A stretch of 64,000 nucleotides of DNA from Schizophyllum amplum (taxonomy: Eukaryota; Basidiomycota; Agaricomycetes; Agaricales; Schizophyllaceae), in assembly GCA_007026445.1 (NCBI GenBank), contig VDMD01000002.1:558001-622000 (forward strand). Reading direction: 5' to 3'. Below the pieces are notes generated by a model. It did no database searches and had not been told where the DNA came from. It saw nothing but the letters and a program-made list of their open reading frames with translations. The translations under genes were made by a program, and so were the position numbers. Numbering within the stretch: position 1 is the first letter of the stretch; each line of letters opens with the position of its first letter. Shown piece after piece: positions 1-11,293 of this stretch.

Positions 1-1
1 A

Positions 2-661
2 GAAGCATCCCAGGGTGAGCTCGACTATGCAATCAGCCAGGTCCTGCGGCAGCAGACGCAGCCCGCGACCCCAAATACGACGGACGCGCTCATGGGGAAT
101 GGCCGCGCCGCGTCACTGCCGTCAATACCAGAGCTGCCTCCGGTCCGCGAGATTGTGCTGCGCGTGCTATTCCACGCAGCCCTGCTCGCGTTATGCGCTC
201 TGTGCCTCGTCGCTCTATATCTGCGGGCACCAGTGTGGGCGTTCACTATATTCCTCGTGTGGGTGGTCGCGTTCTATGCGGTGATGCTGGTGTTGGCGTG
301 GCGCGGGACGCCGCCGCGGTCGACGCTTACTGCGGTGCTGTTTCGTCTGCGCGGGCGGCCGATCCCGCCGCGGGATACATCGACGATTGCGTCTGCGCCG
401 CTGGGGGACAATAGCTCATACCCATTTCCGACGGCGGGCGGGCGAGGTCCGTACGTGCACACGCCGACGGCATATCGTGCGGGCAACGATGACGGGGCGT
501 CGTCGCACCCGCTCAGTGCGGAGGGACAAGGGTATGAGGACGAGGAGGACGAGGAGGACGAGGACGTACAGCAGCGGCGTATGGAGGAAGAGATGGACAG
601 ACGGGACGTGTCTATCGTTACTGTGCCGAAGAGGCGACTCTGGGTTGCGAATCCGTCGTAG
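2..661 (+). CDS. Membrane protein, C-terminal part (5' end outside window)
   Basis: The reading frame is open from base 2 and ends at TAA 659-661, so only the last 219 residues or so are in the window and the true start lies to the left. Two adjacent hydrophobic segments follow a proline-rich stretch (roughly LLALCALCLVALYLRA and FTIFLVWVVAFYAVMLVLAW, encoded near 170-300). A hydrophilic tail comes next, with a run of Glu/Asp (EDEEDEEDED, near 535-570) and a final basic patch. I see a two-helix hairpin with a long, probably cytosolic, disordered tail. I do not recognise the family. The internal ATG at 92 is not supported as a start, because the frame continues upstream with plausible coding sequence. 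Confidence 0.7.
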   Translation, partial: EASQGELDYAISQVLRQQTQPATPNTTDALMGNGRAASLPSIPELPPVREIVLRVLFHAALLALCALCLVALYLRAPVWAFTIFLVWVVAFYAVMLVLAWRGTPPRSTLTAVLFRLRGRPIPPRDTSTIASAPLGDNSSYPFPTAGGRGPYVHTPTAYRAGNDDGASSHPLSAEGQGYEDEEDEEDEDVQQRRMEEEMDRRDVSIVTVPKRRLWVANPS

Positions 662-2638
662 CGTTCGTTTCGTCTGTGTTCATGTATTCCCCATCTCTGT
701 ACCATCTCTCCCTGACCTTCTCTCTCCACTTCGCTCGCTGTGCATTGCTTTCATGTTCCGCTTGTATATGACCGACATGCTCGTATTATTTTGACTTATA
801 CCCTCCAGCACATGAACACTGTGTCGCAGTATAACGTTTAGAACCCACGTAGATTCGCGGACATTCCTTTTTGTATTTTTCCGTGTTTGGCCCGTGTGTA
901 ATGATGGATTTCGGTCTTTGGACAGTGGAGTCTGCTTCCTGTAGGACGGGATCCTATTCATGACGAGGGTTCGCGAAGAGGGTTTATAACTTTAACAGGA
1001 CCAGTGCTGCCAGTAGACGCAAGATGGAGGTGACAGCTCAGGTCGGATGAGTGAGGCTCGTCCTTTCTGTGCGTCTATGTGGCCATCGTTTGGCCGTTGT
1101 TCGCGCTATCAGAGTTACGACTGCACCATCGATGGCCTTGGGTGGCAGCAGGTATAGCGGTAGAACATGTTTTGGACACGGGAAGACGCGCGGCCATCAT
1201 TTGTGGGTCCATTTGGAAGCTGGGAAGGCGTCGACTCCCGCGGCAGGCTGGTGAATGAGACGGGGCTAACATTGCTGGCTGTGGCTACGTGCCGTTGGCG
1301 GTGACAATAGAGACGGAGTCCGTTAATAGTAGCTGTCAAAGTGTCGCTCCGCGTGAGGGTCGATGAGTCTTCTCTGTGGGCGCCTCGCCGCTACTAGTCT
1401 GATGGTACCCATAAGCATCACTGACGACTGAGTGGCGGGCTATACCGTATTTCGGAGGTTGTGTCAGGCAGGCCGGGAGTGCTCTACTTGCGATATGCGT
1501 CTAGCCTTCTCTCTGAGTCATTGTAATCCGTATAGAACAAGGGAAGAGGGGTCACTGCAGATGAAGGTGCGGTGATGACCGGTGGTTCGTGGTAGTAGTA
1601 GTACTGGTACTGGTAGTAGTACTGAACATAGCCGCAGAGCGTGACCTGAAGTTGAGCTGAAATCACGCGCAAATGCTGGAGTTCTTGCCTAATCCACCCG
1701 TGCACGTGACTCCCAATCGGGACTAGCTTCTGTGGCGCGCCGCGCGCCGCCATAAACCCATAATTCGCGTTTTGCATATATTTATGCCGTCAATAAACCT
1801 GAACATCTCAGGTCGAACAATCAACGATGTCCCGTGACCGTTCTTGTCCTCAACCACCACCGTCAACACCGCCGACGAAGGGCGCGGGGGAGGGGGGCGA
1901 CGTGCAGCGCTGCTGCCCGCGTCATTATCAGGTGCGTGGCATTCGTGATAACGTAGGCACTGTCTGATACGCGCTCAGCTCGACGCGTCGTCGAGAACGG
2001 CATCGACGACAACGACGACGACCAGGTCGCGCCACGGTCGCGCAGCCGGCAAACGCCGACCGAAGAACCCCCGCAGGGCCTCGGCCCCCCCTCCCCCCGC
2101 GCATCCCCCGTCTTCGACGTCGTTGCTGACGGCGTCGTGGACAACTCTATAACAACTCTACAGCTTTGGCCGTCGGCCCCTTCATTTTTACCTTACATAT
2201 GATGTATGTATATCAGCAGATAATTGTAGTACCATGTAGTCAGTAAGTAGTCACCAGATAATGAAAATCTTTGATAAAGACCACAAAAAACTTGCAGCAG
2301 GCTACTTATCGGGCGACGGGGTGCGCTTGAGCAGTCGAACTTTGCCTACCGCTAAATCGGCGAGCACACAAAGCCAAACACTGAAGAAATAAAGCCCTCG
2401 GACAGCCAGTTGAATTTAACGGCCTCAACGGCACCCGCCGGCAGGCTTCCGGAAGCGCTTTGACATCTAACCCCGTTAGGGGTCACGTGCAAGGGTGGAT
2501 TCGGTGGCTCCTAAAGGCTGGTCTTATCCGGGCCGCCGCCCGTCTTGAGATTGCCTTTTTGGGATCGTCCACTTTGGTTCGCAACCGTCAACGCCGTCTT
2601 GCTTGCGCTTTTACATTGCCCAGAGTCAGACTGGAAGA
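662..2638. other. Intergenic, no gene seen
   Basis: About 2 kb without a supported gene. All frames are broken into short ORFs without splice logic or GC-rich third positions. A short TAG/TAC-rich simple sequence lies at about 1590-1630. The last few hundred bases should hold the promoter of the gene at 2639. Confidence 0.6.
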
Positions 2639-3200
2639 ATGGCGGAAGCACCGGCGAAGCGCCCACTGACAATCGCCGGATTCTCCTCGAACGCCGCCTC
2701 CAACATACCCCCACCAACCGGGTAAGGTCTGTGAACATATACGCGCCCGCACGCGTTGATACCAACGTAGAACGTCGGCGGACGTGGCAGAGGCCCTCCG
2801 CAACCTAGGGTCGCGTGTTCGCAAGAGTGAGGCCCTTTCTCGCCTTGCGTTGATGCGGCTCTGACTGGTTTGCTCCTCAGATGTGACTGAGGGTTACAAG
2901 TCCGCGCCATCGCCGAATATGTCGCCCTCCAAAGGCGATATCTTCCGCTCCGCCAATGACGCGATGCGGGAAGCATTGCACTCTCCCAGCAAAGCTGGCG
3001 AGCTGTCGCCTCGAAAGCGCGACCGCGCCAAGTCCGGCAAAATGTCCGATGATGACGAGGCTCGCCGTATGAGCGACGGAGAGGACGCTGTGATGGCAGA
3101 TCCTTTCGTTGACACTTCAGGCGCTCCTCTACCCCCTCAGTCGATCTTTAACAGGCCTGTGAAGCCTTTGCGCAAAGTCCGTGCTCCTATGGACCAGTGA
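2639..3200 (+). CDS. Probable ribonucleotide reductase inhibitor (Spd1/Dif1-type)
   Basis: Three exons, 2639-2721, 2771-2826 and 2881-3200, are joined by 49- and 54-nt GT-AG introns and give 152 residues. The start MAEAPAKRPLTIAGFSS is followed by a short segment GSRVRKNVTEGYKS, then a Ser/Pro/Lys-rich, acidic, disordered body ending KPLRKVRAPMDQ. Small disordered fungal RNR inhibitors carry a conserved basic block resembling VRKxVxEGYK. That, plus size and composition, is why I suggest this family, in which members hold down or sequester ribonucleotide reductase until S phase or DNA damage. The SP-rich segments (SPSK, SPRK) could be CDK sites (inference). The match is from memory of the family, so the function is tentative; the gene model itself is firm because only this splicing keeps the frame open. 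Confidence 0.55.
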
Positions 3201-3859
3201 AGTCTATACCGTCCGAATCAGGCGCCCTGTGTCGCTCACGACGACCAGTCTTACTCGTTGCCGGCATCCATGGAGAGTTGAACGATACGGTTCGTAAGTA
3301 TACGTTCTTTCCTATTCATCGAGAGCTCAAGACTTCTATTTTGCAGGAAATTCAGATAATTTATCACTATATTCCTGTGTGCAGAGTCGACCTCTGTACC
3401 ACATCAGCGTGTACTTTCGACTTTTTGTTTCTGTATTTTGACCGATTCATCTGGTGGACCGAACGAAACGCATGCTACGAAGTGCGCCCACTTACAGGTA
3501 CGCCAGGTACTCTAAGGTACTCACCTCGTGGCGTAGCAATATTCTCGCCAAGCCCCGAGGGGGTTTCCTGGGGGTTTCCAGCCCCAACTGTGTTCGCCGA
3601 ACGAAGCGTGTCTATTCTCAGCACGTGGGCACCGCCGCTTCGGGTCGCAGTCGACAGATCTGTTCACGATCTTCCTTGTATTTATATTGTAATCACATCG
3701 ACCCCCCATTCCCAGCAGTATGCCGCACGACGATTTGTATCGGGCTCGGATGATACTTAAAGGTCTGCGCACGGGAAGCACTTCGCCTGCCCTAAGGCCC
3801 ATCTTCCCCCTCGACTGACACGCTCGTCAACGCTCCCGACGACCGTCACGAACACGAAT
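3201..3859. other. Intergenic, no gene seen
   Basis: A 187-codon open frame overlaps the stop of the upstream gene here, but its composition and lack of splice logic argue against coding. The stretch most likely holds the 3' UTR of the upstream gene and the promoter of the zinc-finger gene. Confidence 0.5.
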
Positions 3860-5396
3860 ATGGCCCACGACCAGCGTCAACGCGCTCCTCAGCAGGCTAA
3901 GAACGATCGGTGCGTACTGCTACCTGCTCATTACCGCGCCTCGCGTCTAGCGGATCGTCGTACGCGCCTCGTGCACAACGTTCGCCTCGTGTACTCGCTT
4001 GTGCGAGAAGGTTGCGCGCGTGCCCTGCCCTTGATCTCTTACTTTGCGTTAGCGATTGCTAACGCGTTCTAACAGTATTGCGGAGTCGCTTGAAGCCTCT
4101 GCTTCTCGCCGACCCGCCCCCACCCGCACGTACACGTCCCCTGAGGATCCTGCACACCGTGCATACCCTGCTGGGCCCCCTGCGGCGCGTCTGATCAGCC
4201 GCCGAGCCGACCACCAGCCTGCTCCGTACGCGCATTCCAGGTGTGCATGACGCCTGTTGCCACTCTTCTGCTATTGACGCGTGCTCACAGTGCGCCGCGA
4301 AATCCTCCTCGACTTCCAGCGTTCCATGACCTTATCCGGTGCGTCGTGCGCTGCTCTCCGTGTGGTCGTCGTCGGCTAACGACCCTCTAGGGGCATTGAA
4401 AACGTCCGGGTCCAAGAGAGTTCGCGCGACGACTACGCGGAGTCGAGGCGGTTGCCGCCGCTTCGCGCCTTCACGTCCTCCCCCGCCGCCTACGCGTCGT
4501 CGTCTCATACGCCGCAATCTGGCCACCCTGGAACTCAGTCGTACGCCGCCTGCCCTTTGATCATATACATTCCCTGACGCGTCGCACAGGCGTCGCAATG
4601 ACTACATGTCTCCGTCCTTATCCAAGTCGGTGGTCGATTTTACTGATCCTGCACCCTTTCTGACGTCCAAATAAAGCCGGACTGCTCTCCCAACCCCGCC
4701 CCTTGAACACGGATCGCCCGCGCAGCTTCTGCTCAACGAGGCCCATTGGGAGACGCAAAGCGTCAGTAGCGACTTCTCACACGGTTCAAGCTCGAGCGAG
4801 AGCACAGTCGAAAACCCCGCCGATGGACGCAACTGGGAGGATTTCTCGGAGCGAGTGCACCCGGTGAATGGCCCCGTGTCGTACAAGTGTCTGTGGCGTC
4901 TTGAGGATGGCATGTGCGAGTACCGCGGCAAGAAGCAGCTTGTCAAGCGACATGTGGAGAATGTTCACCTCAGAATCAGGTCAGAGTCGGCTCGCCGTGC
5001 GCGAAGGAGGCGGACTGATATTTTCGCAGACGCCATATCTGCCCTATCTGTCAAAAAGGGTTTGCGCAGGTGGGTGGAATCCGTGTATTAAGATGTAGGC
5101 TGACCGATCATACATAGAAAACCGGGCTCGATATGCATGTTAGTGGACAGTACGTCTTTGTTCGTTGTGTACGCCTACTCGCTAACACTGAAGACAGCAC
5201 GGGAGAAAAGCCTCTCATATGTCGCTATCGTGAGACGACCGGATGCACAGAGGTCTTTAGAGACCCAGCGCGTCGCCACCGCCATTACTGCAACGCGCAC
5301 GGCCACCAGCCGCGACAATCGGGGCGTAACTACGCAAATGCCCTTAACGATCCCTCTACTTACGAATCCATGCAGCCCTGGGGCGGGCACCATTAG
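3860..5396 (+). CDS. C2H2 zinc-finger protein
   Basis: Nine exons: 3860-3909, 4076-4240, 4291-4338, 4391-4540, from 4590, an exon ending at 4979, 5030-5069, 5118-5149 and 5198-5396. The long N-terminal part is Ser/Pro/Arg-rich and disordered. The C-terminal third carries the fingers. First comes an atypical one (CLWRLEDGMCEYRGKK...HVENVH), then RHICPICQKGFAQ with LDMHVSGHTGEKP, the classic inter-finger linker, and last ICRYRETTGCTEVF with HRHYCNAHGH. A DNA-binding transcription factor is the natural inference; the targets are unknown. The intron after 4629-4664 has two possible donor/acceptor pairs (4630 or 4633 to 4725, or 4665 to 4760), so a few residues there are uncertain. The first intron (166 nt) is longer than the local norm. 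Confidence 0.8.
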
Positions 5397-7989
5397 GGGC
5401 GCCCACACTCCGCTTGCGGAAAAAACGACAAGGCTATCGTTTGTTCTCACGCCCACGGACCTTATTTGTTACTTTGATTTTCGTCTTGTTCTCGTCATGG
5501 CTTTCGTGCTCTTCTGTATGTACCTACTAGTGTTTCTCATCACATACATACCACACGCTCTGCTCCCGCATCGAATCATATTGTATAACGGCGCTTTTAT
5601 ATGATTTATGTGTAGCTTCGGGGACTTCAATCGATTTGTTGGGTTACATACTATATTCACAGTTTTCTTTGAAAGTTCCACCTCGCTCAGAAGCTGCTTG
5701 TGTGAACGCGTCTACCCTCAAACGTACCCCACAGCGCGGCCAGGGCTTCGTATTTGCACTCTGGGCAGGCCTACTGACTGTCTAGCGCGTACCGGACGCT
5801 TTGAGAGGGCCCGCCATCAATACTTACCATATGTGGTGTGGGTCCACTGATGGCGGGGCCGTGGGATCGGAATTGCGACTACTTTTGGAAGGAGGCGTGC
5901 TCCCGCCATCAGATCTGTCCCAATCGGGTGTGGGTCCACTGATGGCGGGTGCCAATCAACGGATCAGCTTCCCCGATACTCCCGTCGAAGGCGCGGGCCA
6001 TTCAACGGCAACGTGCGGCAATGCTTAACTGTCTCGGTAGAAGCGTCGAGCACAGCGCACGAGGCATGTAGCTCCAGTAGGGAACCAGTGTAGCGCGCTC
6101 ATCCTAGACCTGTGAAGGTGTTCGCGGCGGCTGGAACGGTTGAGGGAATTTAGGCGGGCCGAGTTCTGCGCGAGCGGAGCACCCCCAAAGGCGCGGACGC
6201 GCCCACTGAAAAAATCGCGAAGTACGCGTGTCTAAACTTGGGGGAGCAGTAATTACTGCCGAAGCCACCCAAAGAAGTAGCTCGAAAGACAAGGAGGACC
6301 GGGGCGCGCATGTTCCTGGAACCGCTCGCGTATCTTCTCTTTCACCGCTGGCGAGCTTTGGACCCCACTTCGCTGCCCTCAGCCCTCGGAATTCTGCAGC
6401 CCGCCGCCGGTGCGCACGTAGATGACTCGAGTACATTGTCCCAGACAGATGGGGATTCCTGGTGGCGTCCAATCTGACCTGATCATCAGCTACCCGATGG
6501 TCGATTGAATATTGAACGGCCGCGCGCAGTTAGCAGACCTACTGTGCCAGGCGGTGACGCGAGGTCGTCATGAGGCGATAGTGTCCTCATACAGAGATGA
6601 CACTGCCGAGACCTCACGCGAACCTTGTACTCTGTATTGAGAAGGGGTGCGTCTGACCAAGCAAAAGACGCGCGGAGTTGGAACCAGCATGTCATACGGA
6701 GGGGACGCAGTGTCTGCGCCTCCCGGTCTTGTGCTCAAACTGCCAAGAATTCTGCGCTGTGTCCACGCGAGCCCCACTTCTACCGTCTGTGGGTGCTTGC
6801 CAGTTTCCCATGAGTGCCTCGAGCTGGACTACTCCAGGGAACTGAAAACACTCTTACCCGTAGAATAGCCGGTCCGTCTCGTAGCTCACCGATCAACTGA
6901 CCATTGCATTGCAGTGAAATGGATGACGCTAACCTAAATGCTTTGTGGGCGCCTCAGATGTGGTACGCAAGCGGCGAAAGCTGCCATCTCCGGTGTGTCC
7001 TTCATTGCGATGGAGATTATCAGTGATGAGTTGAACGATGACGCGGCGACAAAGTCGTATTCATTGGCGGTGGCGCCTTGTATGTTCCAGCAGGCAGACT
7101 AACGCAGGCGAACAGAGAGACCAAAAAGTGACAAAATCATGCGTCGGAGCTCACGAGCTAGATAGCTGTCGCCTCGGCGTATGTGCTGCGCAATTTCGGT
7201 GGGATACAGGGCGACAGCAGCGGGGACAGACCTGGGAATACTGGCGCCCACAAAGCGTGGCATGAAACTCTGTATGGCGCACGGTAAGGAGCCGTCCGCC
7301 AGTCTCGGCCGGCGCGTCGCGCGAGCTCCTCGCGAGGGAAGACGCGCGAAGTCACGCGAAGCACGCGCTATGAAAGGAGGCGGCGGTGGCCGTAGTGGTG
7401 ACGCGGTCACGCACCATCAGAGGGCCCGGGAGAAGGATCGATAAGAACAGCGGCGCGCCCGGGTGGCTGAGGGAGGCAGATGGAGGGCACACTTCGAGTG
7501 AACCTAGTAGTTGGAGAGTGCGCAATTTGCGGCGTATCGATGCGTAGACGCGTGAGGGGTGCTTATCTTTTTTTGGCAGGAGGGAAGATCTACTATTTGG
7601 TGGTGCGAGGAACATCGAGGGGTGTCGGCGATCGATATGAGGTGTACGGGTGGTAGCGGTCGCACGTAGATCTATGGCGTGAAACAAGAGATGTCCAAGA
7701 CGTTGGTTGCGGCAGGTGTGCGGTAGACAATGCGCGTGCCACGCGGCTCACGAGTTGGCGAGCCGCGCCATTGATCACAGGTTTTTCTGGTCATTCTGGC
7801 AAGATAGCATACTTCCTGTCTTCTGCTGATTCCACATGGTGGAAGTGGGTATTGTCAAGGGGCGAGTTCACCGTGGGATTCAGAGATGGTGGATGGGGAG
7901 AGCAGGATGTATTTGCGTGTGCTTGGTCCACACGGTGGATTTTCGGGCCGGACGTCCGACCAGTGCTGACGCACGGCCAGCCTTCCTGA
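5397..7989. other. Gene-poor stretch, 2.6 kb
   Basis: No reading frame here has the GC-rich third positions or splice signals of the neighbouring genes. The one clear structure is the duplicated palindromic unit at 5810-5949, annotated separately. I see no transposase or reverse-transcriptase motif. It may be decayed repeat DNA. Confidence 0.5.
5810..5949. repeat. Duplicated 48-bp palindromic unit
   Basis: CCCGCCATCA (5810-5819 and 5902-5911) is followed after about 28 bp by its reverse complement TGATGGCGGG (5848-5857 and 5940-5949). The two units are exactly 92 bp apart. They share a further direct match, GGTGTGGGTCCACTGATGGC, at 5835-5854 and 5927-5946. The interiors of the units differ, so the duplication is old or only the arms are constrained. 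Confidence 0.8.
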
Positions 7990-8859
7990 ATGGCACCTCA
8001 ACAACCTCTCCTGGGAAGTTTAGCAGTTCAGGTAAGCACTTCTTGAATCTCACCTCTGGCTTGTCTCTCATGGATATGTAGGCCCCCAGTTTGAATCCCA
8101 AAGTCGTCCATGTATCGAAATCGACATGCACGGACATCTCAACGTTCAAGGGTGCGAACCCATTGGCACTTCTGCTGTCACGGAATGGCTAACTCGAGGC
8201 ATGACAGACCTCTTGAAAGAGTACAGGAAACTGGATGACTCTATCACCGTACGTGCAATACCTGAAGACGCCGTGCATCGCTGAGAGGGGACCCCCAGAT
8301 GCGGTTGAATCGCGCCACAGCGGCGGCACGCGACCAGGCAAGAGAATCGTCTGGGCGGAAGCCAGCCGATGACCAGGCTTGCGAGAATATCTGGGCAGAG
8401 CTCGTCGGTGCGTCTGGGCACGTTCGTCTAATACTGTCTGCTGAATGTATGCGCTCAGCCAATTGGAAGCGCCGCACGACCCTCATAGGTTATTGCGTGG
8501 GTGCGGTCGACGAGAGCATAGAGAGCAAGCGGGCCCAGGTGGCTGAACCGCAATTGGACCCTGCTGCTCAGCGGCGCATCAAGGGTGCAATGTACTCTGA
8601 CGAGGTCGTGGTGCGTCGACAGTGCGGCGTCTTTTTGGACCCTCTGACCTCCATACCTTAGCGGAATCAAGTACACAACGAGCTATCTGTGGAGGCAATC
8701 GTGCGGAAGCGGTCTTTGGATGGTGTGTTCGCTGAGCTTCACCTTGTGTCGGAGAAGTTGCTGATGGGCTTTCCAGTGTTCAAGTCGCGATGCAAGTACT
8801 TCACGCCGCCCATGACCGATGCGCAGGCCAGAGAATACTGGGAGGCAGCTCAACGATAA
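7990..8859 (+). CDS. Caffeine-induced death protein 2 (Cid2) family protein
   Basis: Seven exons: 7990-8031, 8082-8151, 8208-8248, 8299-8407, 8459-8610, 8662-8722 and 8777-8859. All junctions are GT-AG and every phase closes. The product (about 185 residues) begins MAPQQPLLGSLAVQ and contains the family core FKDLLKEYRKLDDSI, TMRLNRA, ANWKRRT, DPAAQRR, RNQVHNELSVEAIVRKRS and ending FKSRCKYFTPP. This run of conserved blocks is what I recognise as the fungal Cid2 family, named from a fission-yeast caffeine-sensitivity screen; the molecular role is poorly known. The protein is helical, basic and without a signal peptide, so it is probably cytosolic or nuclear. The start is set by the first in-phase ATG whose exon splices into the core. 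Six introns in 870 bp is dense even for this window. Confidence 0.85.
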
Positions 8860-9210
8860 TCGACCATTTCCCTTGCATGATCCAGCACGAACGTTCACGG
8901 CACGTTATCAACTGCGTTTCTATAACAGCTGTACCATCATACGTCTTGGACAATATTCAGCCCATCCCATCTCGTCAAGTGACTGTGTTTCCTATCGGCC
9001 TCGACTTTGTCTCAAGCTCATAACAGTACGTTCTTGGTCTAGTGTGTCTGCTGTACCGCGTTATCGCTCGCACCTCCACCACCGGGCAGAGTGATGACGC
9101 CGAAGAACCTTTCTACGCTCGAATTGAGCCTAGTAAATGGCCACCTGAGGCCTTCGCAGCGGAGAATGCGCGATGTCTGAGCTGTTTCTGTCGCATGTAA
9201 GCTACCTTCG

Positions 9211-9230
9211 TGGGGGGGGTGGGGGTGGGG
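9211..9230 (+). other. G-run, possible G-quadruplex
   Basis: Runs of 8, 5 and 4 G separated by single T (9212-9230), about 160 bp upstream of the GILT-like start codon. The pattern can form a G-quadruplex in principle; no function is shown by the sequence. Confidence 0.5.
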
Positions 9231-9387
9231 TGCAGCGTGAGTGCAGCGCCGAGTGTCTTGCGCGCGGCAAAGAGGCAATGACGCCATGGACCGAGCACGC
9301 TGTTGATGACCCCGCACGACGCCCGACGTTCCCCGCGCCCCCCGCCCGCTTCTCTCTTCCGCCCGCCATCATCACTGGCCCTGCGAA

Positions 9388-10277
9388 ATGCATAAGTTAT
9401 TGATCCCCGTCGCTGTCGCCGCCAGCCTCGGAGCCGCATCCCCAGCCACATGGAGCGGGCAGACCCCGCTTGTCTTGGATGACGATGTGAAGGTGCCCGT
9501 CGAACTGGGCGTGATGTCCAAGTGCCCGGACGCGCTGGCCTGCGAGAACATATTCGACCAGGTGATCCCGAAGGTGGGCACGAAGATGGAGCTTGACCTC
9601 CTCTACATCGGCAAGTGCGTGCGACTGTCATGCGGCACGTATGCGTAGGGCTGACGACGAGAGCGCAGGCTCGACGCTTCTGATGTAGAATTTGGCGTGA
9701 AGTGTATGCATGGACCGGAGGAATGTGCGTGTAACTATTCCTCGCAACGCGTGTCACGAACTGAACGAGCTTCTGTAGGCGCGGGCAATGTCCAGCAACT
9801 CTGCGTGAAGAAGTACGCGCCGGACCAGTGGTGGAGCTTCGTGCACTGCCAGAACTACCAGGGGAGGTCGAAGATCGGCCAGCCTGATATCGCCCTCAAG
9901 TGTGCGAAGATCGCCAAGATCGACTGGGAGGAGAGCGGCGTGGGCAAGTGCGCCGGCCTGGACGGCAGCGGCAAGGGCCAGGAGGGCGTGCTGATGCTGC
10001 AGGAGAGCGTCAAGGTCGCCGAGACCCTCGACATTCAGTGCGTTATCCTCTATTTGAGATGAATGAAGTGCTTATAGCTTCTCAGGAAAAGCTGCACGGT
10101 TAGGATCAATGGGGAGAGCGTCTGCATCCGTGACGGCACTTGGAAGGAATGCGAGGTGCGTCTCATAACATTTATCCTGCTAAATCCTTCTGACACGGGC
10201 CCTAGAACGGCCACACCGTCAATGACTTTGTGCGCCAGATCAACTCCGCGTACGACCGCCTCAACCGCCTCGTTTGA
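9388..10277 (+). CDS. GILT-like secreted/vacuolar thiol reductase
   Basis: Five exons: 9388-9614, 9669-9724, 9779-10037, 10086-10155 and 10206-10277. The 227-residue product starts with a signal peptide (MHKLLIPVAVAASLGAASPA). It carries the GILT signature CMHGPEECAGNVQQLC (family form CQHGxxECxxNxxxxC, split over an exon junction), then WWSFVHCQNYQG, and a C-terminal INGESVCIRDGTWKEC...NGHTVNDFVRQINSAYDRL. GILT enzymes reduce protein disulfides in acidic compartments. The usual active site is CXXC; here the matching position reads KCPDALACE (Cys46 and Cys52, C-x5-C). I believe this is shared by fungal relatives, but it makes catalysis less certain. There are no functional neighbours. Family call secure, activity inferred. 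Confidence 0.88.
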
Positions 10278-11293
10278 GACCGCCCTGCGACTGATCCCTG
10301 ACCTTGCCTCCGATCCCTGTACCTGCCCCCATCACGACCATCATCCACGCTTCTGACGATTCCCTCTTCTTCCTCGGGACGATGGAACCGACCTCATAAC
10401 GATTATACACGACCGCCATTGTACATTTCCCTCACCACTTGCATCATACCAGTAACTTGTTGTTCCTCAATGTTGATTTGCTCTTCTCTGTGCATACAGG
10501 TCGGAACGAACTGCATTTAAACATTATATACCATCAGTGCGTAGGCTCGTTTCGCAAGCTCTGACTTGTCTTTGAAGTTGGTGCATGTCGGGTGTTGGAG
10601 GTCGACTAGTAGGTCTATCCTGCCCCCAATGCCCTATGTATCGAGCTAACGCACTTCCGCAGGACCCCGAAGGATTCAGCTCCAGTAATTTACGAGCTAC
10701 TTGGTATGCGATGGACTTCATGTCATTTGAAGCGCTGGTCGCCATCGGCGTTTCCAAATGAGGGCTTCTTTGCGTTAGGTCGTACGCAATGGCTAGGTCA
10801 GCTAATACAGTCGTCTGGTCTGCTGATAGCTCAGGAAACATCGACAAGCCTCTTCGCCATGATCGTCGCCGGTTGACGACGCGAGGAAATTAGTTGACGA
10901 CACCAAGGATCAGTCGTCGATGAAGGCGTACGCGGCTCTGCAGCTGTCCCATCTCGCTCCGGGCTGTCCAACAATCCCATGGACTGCTTCCTTGCGTGTC
11001 TCCTTCTCGGCGCACGAGCTCCTTGTCGTCCCACGCGCTTCTTTCCACGCGGGGGCTGATGCGCCAGTGGCGCGGGGGACGTGTCACCGGTTGCCTCGAG
11101 AAGCACGCCTCCAGCTGATATGGCCTCTTCCAGCTGATATGACCTCCTCGGCTCCCGCCATTCACCCATTGATACGTGGTGTGCACTGACCGTGGGCTCG
11201 CGCTCTTAAGTCTTCCCGCGCGCACTACGATGCGACGACCCCTTGCCACCGTCGACCATCAGCATATCTTCGCCTGGATATTGCGCAGGAGCC
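10278..11293. other. Intergenic, about 1 kb, no firm gene
   Basis: A 107-codon open frame on the minus strand (10524-10847) is protein-like in composition but has AT-rich third positions unlike all neighbours, and no partner exons. A small imperfect repeat (CAGCTGATATGRCC) sits near 11113-11144. The stretch should include the promoter of the membrane-protein gene at 11294. Confidence 0.4.

Noticed and set aside
3197..3760. 187-codon plus-strand open frame overlapping the end of the RNR-inhibitor candidate
   Set aside because: Overlaps a well-supported stop, has irregular composition, contains AT-rich UTR-like sequence and matches nothing.
10524..10847. 107-codon minus-strand open frame
   Set aside because: Protein-like composition, but third positions are not GC-rich as in all neighbours, no partner exons or splice sites fit, and no motif is recognisable.
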